Shown here: piece after piece, positions 6,701-11,559 of the stretch
Layout of the letters: each line of letters opens with the position of its first letter
How positions within the stretch are numbered: position 1 is the stretch's first letter
Assembly (NCBI GenBank): GCA_905233325.1
Contig: CAJODU010000063.1
Coordinates: 1-11,559 of the forward strand
From: an uncultured Selenomonadaceae bacterium
GTDB taxonomy: Bacteria > Bacillota > Negativicutes > Selenomonadales > Selenomonadaceae
Direction: 5' to 3'
DNA length: 11,559 nt
The notes under the pieces: generated by a model
Databases searched by the model: none
What the model was told of the DNA's origin: nothing
Seen by the model: only the letters and a program-made list of their open reading frames with translations
Made by a program: the position numbers and the translations under genes

Positions 6701-8293
6701 ATGGCAATTAAAATTGATTCAACAGTCAACGGCTCAACCATTACCTTAACGTTGATGGGAGATCTCAGCACACTTGAGACCAAAGACTTTGACACAGCTT
6801 TTGCTGATTCTGTGAAAGGTATGAAAGAGGCGTTGTTGGACTTCTCACAAGTGGAGTACATCTCCTCCGCCGGTTTGCGTTCTTTGTTTTTGGCGAAGAA
6901 ATTAATGACCAAGCAGGGCGGCGATCTCAAAATTCTCTATCCTTCAAAGGAAGTCATGGAAGTATTCAAAGCAACTCGCTACGACAATATCGTAACCATT
7001 ATTCAACGTAAAGATGAAACTGCTAAAACTATATTTTACCCGCTGCGTCCGGTTCAAAGAATGATGGTTGATACTCACTTCCAAAAGGCAGAATCCACCA
7101 TAATGAATATTGGTGCACTTGCAGAACTTGATAATTCTATAGATTTGGATCGTCTTGCTGAGGCAATGAATGATCTTCTTAATTCTTATGATATTTTCAG
7201 GACAAGGCTTGCATTTGATCCCGAAACCGGAGATATTTGTCAAAGATTTGATGGCGAAATCAAAAAAGTTTACGTCGAAAGCCTCTCAGAGGAAGGCTTT
7301 GAACAGCGTAAACTTGAACTTATGGAGCCATTCAAGCTCATAGATCATGCACTTTATCGCATTTACATTATCAAAACCCCTAAAGTTAATTATTTGTATA
7401 TGGATTTTTATCATGCCATTATGGACGGCGTGGCAGTTATAATACTTTTCTGGCGGGAATTGAACAGGCGATATGTAAAAGGAATCAACACTCAAAATAA
7501 AAGTCTAAACACCGATTATTCTGATTATATTTTAGAAGAAGCCAACTTGACTGATGAGCAGTTAGCTGAGGGACGTGCATATTGGAAAAATATACTTGCT
7601 GCCTTCGATAAAAATAAACATCTGCCGCCTATGGACGGAGGCAATCCAAGTGACGGCTTGGAGCATGAGCTTGAAACACCTTTCACAAATATTGATAAAT
7701 CCTTCTTCAAGGATAAATCTTTCAACGAAAATACTTTCTTCATGGCGGCCACTATGCTCTCTATTGCAAGTCTCACCGGTGCCGATGATTCTGTAATGAC
7801 TTGGGTGCATAACGGACGTATTACACCTGCCGAACGTCGTTTAATGGGTCTCATGCTGGATCAATTCCCAATAAGCTGGGATTTTTCAAAGGATATTTCT
7901 GTCGCTGAATTTCTCACCGGCTTGGAGGCTAAAATTGCAGAAGGTTTGAAATATCGCAAAAGTCTTGATGTTGTCTATGATGAAGGACTTGAAGATAAAT
8001 GTGCTTGTTTCATTCTTCAAAAGGGTGCGATTGGCAGACGCGGCGAAATGAAACTTGGCAATTCATCAGTAACTTTTGAGGAACTTCCGGCTAATGAAAT
8101 TAATGTAGCTGAAAATATTATTGATATTGAGTTCAATGCACATGACGACGGCACCTTTGCTCTTGTACTTAATTATGACATAAAATATTACTCTCGTGAT
8201 TCAATGAAACGTTTCACTCAAAAAATCACTGATATTATGAATGATTTGAAGGTTGATACCTCTATGATTTCTGAATTGTTGAATAAAAAATAA
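6701..8293 (+). CDS. STAS domain-NRPS condensation domain fusion protein
   Basis: A 530-residue protein of two parts. Residues 1-100 form a SpoIIAA/RsbV-like STAS domain with the conserved phospho-site block DFSQVEYISSAGLRSL (47-62); Ser55 or Ser56 is the expected regulatory serine. After a linker of only about 12 residues, residues 113-525 form a full-length NRPS condensation domain. It has C1-like YPLRPVQRMM (113-122), the active-site motif as YHAIMDG (237-243) with catalytic His238 and Asp242-Gly243 kept and the first His replaced by Tyr, and a C5-like region ending MLDQFPI (385-391). Such domains form the peptide bond between carrier-bound residues or acylate the first residue. The start is ATG 6701, with a GTGAGG SD site ending 9 bases upstream. 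It lies 17 bp after a STAS-type phosphatase gene and 18 bp before the NRPS. I infer that the STAS part links synthetase activity or assembly to phospho-signalling. I know of no described precedent for this fusion. Confidence 0.88.
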   Translation: MAIKIDSTVNGSTITLTLMGDLSTLETKDFDTAFADSVKGMKEALLDFSQVEYISSAGLRSLFLAKKLMTKQGGDLKILYPSKEVMEVFKATRYDNIVTIIQRKDETAKTIFYPLRPVQRMMVDTHFQKAESTIMNIGALAELDNSIDLDRLAEAMNDLLNSYDIFRTRLAFDPETGDICQRFDGEIKKVYVESLSEEGFEQRKLELMEPFKLIDHALYRIYIIKTPKVNYLYMDFYHAIMDGVAVIILFWRELNRRYVKGINTQNKSLNTDYSDYILEEANLTDEQLAEGRAYWKNILAAFDKNKHLPPMDGGNPSDGLEHELETPFTNIDKSFFKDKSFNENTFFMAATMLSIASLTGADDSVMTWVHNGRITPAERRLMGLMLDQFPISWDFSKDISVAEFLTGLEAKIAEGLKYRKSLDVVYDEGLEDKCACFILQKGAIGRRGEMKLGNSSVTFEELPANEINVAENIIDIEFNAHDDGTFALVLNYDIKYYSRDSMKRFTQKITDIMNDLKVDTSMISELLNKK

Positions 8294-8311
8294 TTAGAGA
8301 GGATTGAGTAT

Positions 8312-10897
8312 ATGGCTGAAACTGTAAAAAAATTTGCGGACGATATGCCCGATTGTTTGCCGCCTGATAAGCATGAGGAATTTGTTGCTGATTATAAAAC
8401 ATTTTCGCTTGCTGTTGAGTCTTCCGCCAACATTTCAGAAGCTGCGGCGAGTGTCTTTTACTTGCTTGGAGTATACAGCGGCACAAATGAAACAGGATTT
8501 TTTATCAAGTCGAAAGAGACTTGGCTGCCCTTGAAACTTGATTGGAATAATGAGACTGCACCGACAACTCTCGTTGAAGAAGTTGAAGGCTTGATTGATG
8601 AGAATTGTGAGGCTGAATTTGCAATTTGCAACAAAGATTCAGAGGACGTTGCTCTGATATTTCAATTCACTCAAAATAATTTGACGATTGAATATGCTTA
8701 TTCTCTCTACTCTGAGGAATTTATCAATACTATGGTTCTGACTTGGCGTGAGATACTTTTTAGTTTTCCAAAAGCCGAACATCTCTCCGAAGTTAAAATC
8801 ACTTCAACCGAGACCCTCAAAACTCTGGACAGCTTTAATCAAACTGTTCGCGACTACGACCGCACTGCCACAATCGTCGATCAATTCCGCAAAAAAGCTG
8901 CCGAAATGCCTGATAACATAGCTGTGATTTACGAAGACAAAGCCTATACCTACGCTGAAGTTGATAATCTCTCCGATCGTTTGGCGAATGAGCTTGCAAG
9001 GCAAGGCTTGGGGCGTGGTGATGTCGTCTCCGTTTTTATTAATCGCTCTGAATTTATGGTGATTGCTTCGCTTGGTGTTTTGAAAGCCGGCTGTGCTTAT
9101 GAGCCGCTTGATCCGAATTATCCCGACGAAAGATTAAATTTTATGGCGAAAGACGCAGCGGCAAAAATTATTATCGTTGATGACGTTCTTTTACCTCGTT
9201 TGAAAAATTTCACGGACTTCACGGGGAAAACTCTTTGCATTTCAAAAATTGCCGAACTGCCCGAACCTGTTGACGTTGAAAAAATTCAGTCGCCGCAGCC
9301 TGAAGATTTATTCCTGCTGATTTACACTTCCGGCACTACAGGCGTTCCAAAAGGTGTCCGTCTTCTTCACCGCAATCTCATAGCCTATGCCGCCTGGTAT
9401 AGAAATTTTTTTGCACCTACTCCTCAGACCCGCATCACCTGCTACAACAGCTATGGTTTTGACGGATCGCTGACAGATATGTATCCTGCGCTTACAGTCG
9501 GCGCGGCGGTTGTTATCATTCCCGAAGAGAAGAAGTTAGATCTGCCCGCTCTTGCTGAAATTATCAACAAGCACAATGTCTCAATTTCAGATTTACCAAG
9601 CCAAGTCGGTCGTCAATTTGCACTGACTATGAATTGCCCTTCACTTAAATATATCGTCGGCGGCGGTGAAAAACTCGTACCTTTCAAGCCGGTTTATCCT
9701 TATATCTTCGTCAATGAATATGGTCCGACGGAGGCGACAATATCTATCACTCAATACAGCATGACGGAATACATGACTGATGTCCCCATTGGCGTGCCGA
9801 ACGATAACACCGCGATTTATATAGTTGATTCGGCAGGTCGCCGCGTTCCGACAGGTGCGCTCGGTGAACTTTGGGTTGCCGGTGAGCAAGTTACAGGCGG
9901 TTATTTGAACAGACCTGAAAAGACCGCTGAAGTCTTTGTGAAAAATCCCTTCAGTGACGCAAGGGGTTACGAGACTGCCTACCGCACGGGTGACATTGTT
10001 CGCTATCGTATGGACGGCAATATTGATTTTGCGGGACGTCGTGACGGTTTAGTCAAAATTCGCGGTTTCCGTGTTGAGCTTGCTGAGGTTGAAAGTGTAG
10101 TACACGACTTCCCGCCTGTGAATAATGCGGCGGTTATTGCCTGTGATAATCCTGCCGGCGGTCAATTTATCGCCGCTTACGTTGTAGCTGATGAGCCTAT
10201 CGACAAGGACGCCCTTGCAAACTTCATTCGCGAAAGAAAGCCGCCCTATATGGTTCCTGCCGCCATTATTCAAATTGACAGCATACCTCGCAATCAAAAC
10301 GGCAAGCTCAACAAAAAAGCCCTGCCTTTGCCGGAGATTCACGAAAGCACCAAAGAATATGTGGAGCCGTCGAATGAGGTGGAGGCTGAACTTGCGAGAG
10401 GCTTTGCTGTGGCGTTGGGTATGAAACGAGTGAGTGCGGCTGAGGACTTCTTTGAGGCGGGCGGCGACAGTCTGAGCATTGTGCGCCTTCTCTCCGAATG
10501 TCGCGACTTGGAGCTCAACTTCAACATTGTTTACGAAGGCAGGACACCTGCCGGTATTGCTGAATTGTTATCTCAACGTGAAGACACCAAAATCAGAACA
10601 AAACGCGATACTCATTTTTTGCCTCCAATACAAGAATTACATTATATCTGGGGAAATGAACTTGAGGAAGGTTACGGCGTACATTGTGATGTCACTATAC
10701 ATCTTTCACCTGAAACTGATTTAACAAGACTTGCCTCGGCGGTAGAGGCAGCACTTCTTGCTCACCCTGCCGTTGATGCCCGTTTGACTGATGTTGACGG
10801 TGAATTACGCTGGCGTCAAGGTGATTTGAAAAATTTAAAGCCTCACATAGAGCAAGTCACCGTCAAAGAGTATGAAACAAATTTCATCAGTCACTAA
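8312..10897 (+). CDS. Nonribosomal peptide synthetase (degenerate C lobe-A-PCP-partial C)
   Basis: An 861-residue cytoplasmic assembly-line protein. Residues 1-170 lack HHxxxDG and resemble a worn C-terminal lobe of a condensation domain. The adenylation domain (about 185-675) has core motifs A2 to A10: YEPLDPNYP (263-271), YTSGTTGVPKG (338-348), FDGS (383-386), NEYGPTE (468-474), GELWVAG (518-524), YRTGD (557-561), GRRDGLVKIRGFRVEL (575-590) and NGK with catalytic Lys665. Read against GrsA, the pocket residues are D384, G385, T388, D427, I448, G450, E469, I477, S478 and K665; I cannot assign an amino acid. The carrier domain (about 685-755) has AGGDSL with phosphopantetheine site Ser720. A new condensation domain starts at about 768 (FLPPIQ) but stops after about 90 residues, before any active-site motif. 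The SD is GAGAGGA (8297-8303). No thioesterase, reductase or phosphopantetheinyl transferase is in the window. Confidence 0.92.
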   Translation: MAETVKKFADDMPDCLPPDKHEEFVADYKTFSLAVESSANISEAAASVFYLLGVYSGTNETGFFIKSKETWLPLKLDWNNETAPTTLVEEVEGLIDENCEAEFAICNKDSEDVALIFQFTQNNLTIEYAYSLYSEEFINTMVLTWREILFSFPKAEHLSEVKITSTETLKTLDSFNQTVRDYDRTATIVDQFRKKAAEMPDNIAVIYEDKAYTYAEVDNLSDRLANELARQGLGRGDVVSVFINRSEFMVIASLGVLKAGCAYEPLDPNYPDERLNFMAKDAAAKIIIVDDVLLPRLKNFTDFTGKTLCISKIAELPEPVDVEKIQSPQPEDLFLLIYTSGTTGVPKGVRLLHRNLIAYAAWYRNFFAPTPQTRITCYNSYGFDGSLTDMYPALTVGAAVVIIPEEKKLDLPALAEIINKHNVSISDLPSQVGRQFALTMNCPSLKYIVGGGEKLVPFKPVYPYIFVNEYGPTEATISITQYSMTEYMTDVPIGVPNDNTAIYIVDSAGRRVPTGALGELWVAGEQVTGGYLNRPEKTAEVFVKNPFSDARGYETAYRTGDIVRYRMDGNIDFAGRRDGLVKIRGFRVELAEVESVVHDFPPVNNAAVIACDNPAGGQFIAAYVVADEPIDKDALANFIRERKPPYMVPAAIIQIDSIPRNQNGKLNKKALPLPEIHESTKEYVEPSNEVEAELARGFAVALGMKRVSAAEDFFEAGGDSLSIVRLLSECRDLELNFNIVYEGRTPAGIAELLSQREDTKIRTKRDTHFLPPIQELHYIWGNELEEGYGVHCDVTIHLSPETDLTRLASAVEAALLAHPAVDARLTDVDGELRWRQGDLKNLKPHIEQVTVKEYETNFISH

Positions 10898-11345
10898 CAT
10901 TATAAATAAGAAGTTAATCATTACGTGCTGCATTATCACGATACTTTATGTGGGCTGTTCTCTGATACCACATCATACAGAATTTGACGACAAAGCTGTT
11001 TTGGAAGACGCTATGGAGATGTCGCTTCCCAATTATAGAATTATAAGATTTGAAGAAGATCCAGTCATTGATTGTCATGGCGACTTGTTTAATAAGGTTC
11101 ATATTGAATTCGACAATATCCCTTCTCAGGCATTTATTGATAGCGTCAAACAGAAAGTGAAGGCCGATGAATCCAAGATGGACCCACGCTGGCTAATGTT
11201 TGAGGAACATCGCTATTGTTTTCAGGCATGTTATGGAGATGGAGGTCGCACACCAAAGTGCAGAGAAGGCCTTCATGATTGGATTATCAACCTTGAATTT
11301 TCAGACAACTCAAAAGAGGCCGTCATAGGATACGGCTTTTGGTAA
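10872..11345 (+). CDS. Small membrane-anchored or secreted protein of unknown function
   Basis: A 157-residue open frame whose ATG lies 26 bases inside the end of the NRPS gene. The N-terminus is basic and then hydrophobic (about 14-32, ITCCIITILYVGCSLI), so the product is likely exported. Cys29 after VG could be a lipobox Cys, but Tyr at -3 is atypical. The remainder is soluble and acidic with further Cys at 68, 116, 120 and 130, has Trp-rich strands and ends in GYGFW. I recognise no catalytic motif. The overall pattern (exported, acidic, ending in a Tyr-Gly-x-Trp strand) faintly recalls small hypothetical proteins of Bacteroidota, a weak impression only. The SD is poor (AAAGAG just upstream), so translation may depend on coupling to the NRPS. 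Base composition is more AT-rich than the adenylation region. It may have been joined to the NRPS by a rearrangement. A terminator follows about 90 bp later. Confidence 0.6.
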   Translation: MKQISSVTNIINKKLIITCCIITILYVGCSLIPHHTEFDDKAVLEDAMEMSLPNYRIIRFEEDPVIDCHGDLFNKVHIEFDNIPSQAFIDSVKQKVKADESKMDPRWLMFEEHRYCFQACYGDGGRTPKCREGLHDWIINLEFSDNSKEAVIGYGFW

Positions 11346-11402
11346 GACTAAAAGACATAGAACTCTTTAAAACAAAAATAAAAATAATGGCGAAACAGGT
11401 CA

Positions 11403-11431
11403 TTGATCCTCTTAAATAAAAATCCTATAAT
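11403..11431 (+). promoter_or_regulatory. Promoter-like sequence just before the terminator
   Basis: TTGATC (11403-11408) and TATAAT (11426-11431) are 17 bp apart. Transcription would start near 11438, inside the terminator stem, so the transcript would lose most of the left arm and escape termination. It could serve a gene beyond the window; no gene start is visible before the edge. Confidence 0.35.
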
Positions 11432-11465
11432 CGAGGAAGGCTCCAACAGGTCTTCCTCGTTTTTT
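11432..11465 (+). terminator. Rho-independent terminator of the NRPS cluster
   Basis: CGAGGAAG (11432-11439) pairs perfectly with CTTCCTCG (11452-11459) over a 12-base loop, followed by six T (11460-11465). It is oriented to end the plus-strand cluster after the 157-residue gene. The minus-strand reading lacks a clean T run. Confidence 0.9.
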
Positions 11466-11493
11466 AATTCTTAAATTTAATAAAATGCCTACA

Positions 11494-11551
11494 CTGCATA
11501 CACTAAGCATTTAATCACCTGATAACCAATACATTTAAGCAGTGTATGCAG
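11494..11551. repeat. 11-bp perfect inverted repeat near the window edge
   Basis: CTGCATACACT (11494-11504) and AGTGTATGCAG (11541-11551) are exact inverted copies around a 36-bp AT-rich spacer. TACACT is also repeated directly within the left half (11490-11504). It has no T tract, so it is not a terminator. Possible roles are a recombinase or regulator binding site, or a mobile-element end; nothing in the window decides. Confidence 0.6.
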
Positions 11552-11559
11552 AAGAAAAG

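Noticed and set aside
10191..10724. Alternative-frame open reading frames within the NRPS
   Set aside because: The NRPS frame carries conserved A8-A10 and carrier motifs throughout this stretch, so the others are chance.
11387..11419. 10-codon open frame MAKQVIDPLK after the 157-residue gene
   Set aside because: It has no SD and no supporting context, and is too short to claim.

Overview
The window looks like chromosomal DNA of a low-to-mid GC, anaerobe-type Bacillota. Shine-Dalgarno sites are strong, -10 boxes are TATAAT-like, and a type II-like MurB sits beside dCache chemoreceptor and RsbU-like proteins. The style recalls Negativicutes, but that assignment is inference and no rRNA or other marker is present to confirm it. 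There are no tRNA or rRNA genes, no CRISPR array and no recognisable transposase.

Layout. 2-277 (+) is the 3' end of an MTAP-type purine/methylthioadenosine phosphorylase. 532-2547 (+) is a complete dCache-HAMP-MA chemoreceptor. It converges on murB (3461-2544, -), and the two stop codons overlap. Upstream of murB on the same strand is a response regulator of two receiver domains (4302-3529, -). It is transcribed divergently from a four-gene + strand cluster running from 4497 to 11345 and ending at an intrinsic terminator (11432-11465).

The cluster is the most interesting part. It holds: (1) a membrane dCache-HAMP-PP2C/SpoIIE phosphatase; (2) a protein fusing an N-terminal STAS domain (anti-sigma-factor-antagonist type, with a Ser-Ser phospho-site) directly to a nonribosomal peptide synthetase (NRPS) condensation domain; (3) an NRPS protein with a degenerate condensation-like lobe, a full adenylation domain, a carrier domain and only the first part of another condensation domain; (4) a small secreted or membrane-anchored protein of unknown function that overlaps the NRPS end. 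The first three are 17-18 bp apart with good ribosome binding sites and are very probably one transcript.

A testable model is that an extracellular ligand sensed by the dCache phosphatase controls the phosphorylation state of the STAS domain, and so the assembly, location or activity of the peptide synthetase. That would apply partner-switching logic to an enzyme instead of a sigma factor. The expected STAS kinase (RsbW/SpoIIAB-like) is not in the window. The abrupt end of the last condensation domain suggests a rearranged assembly line or one continued elsewhere. Intergenic gaps are all under 260 bp; the promoters, hairpins and terminator in them are listed separately.
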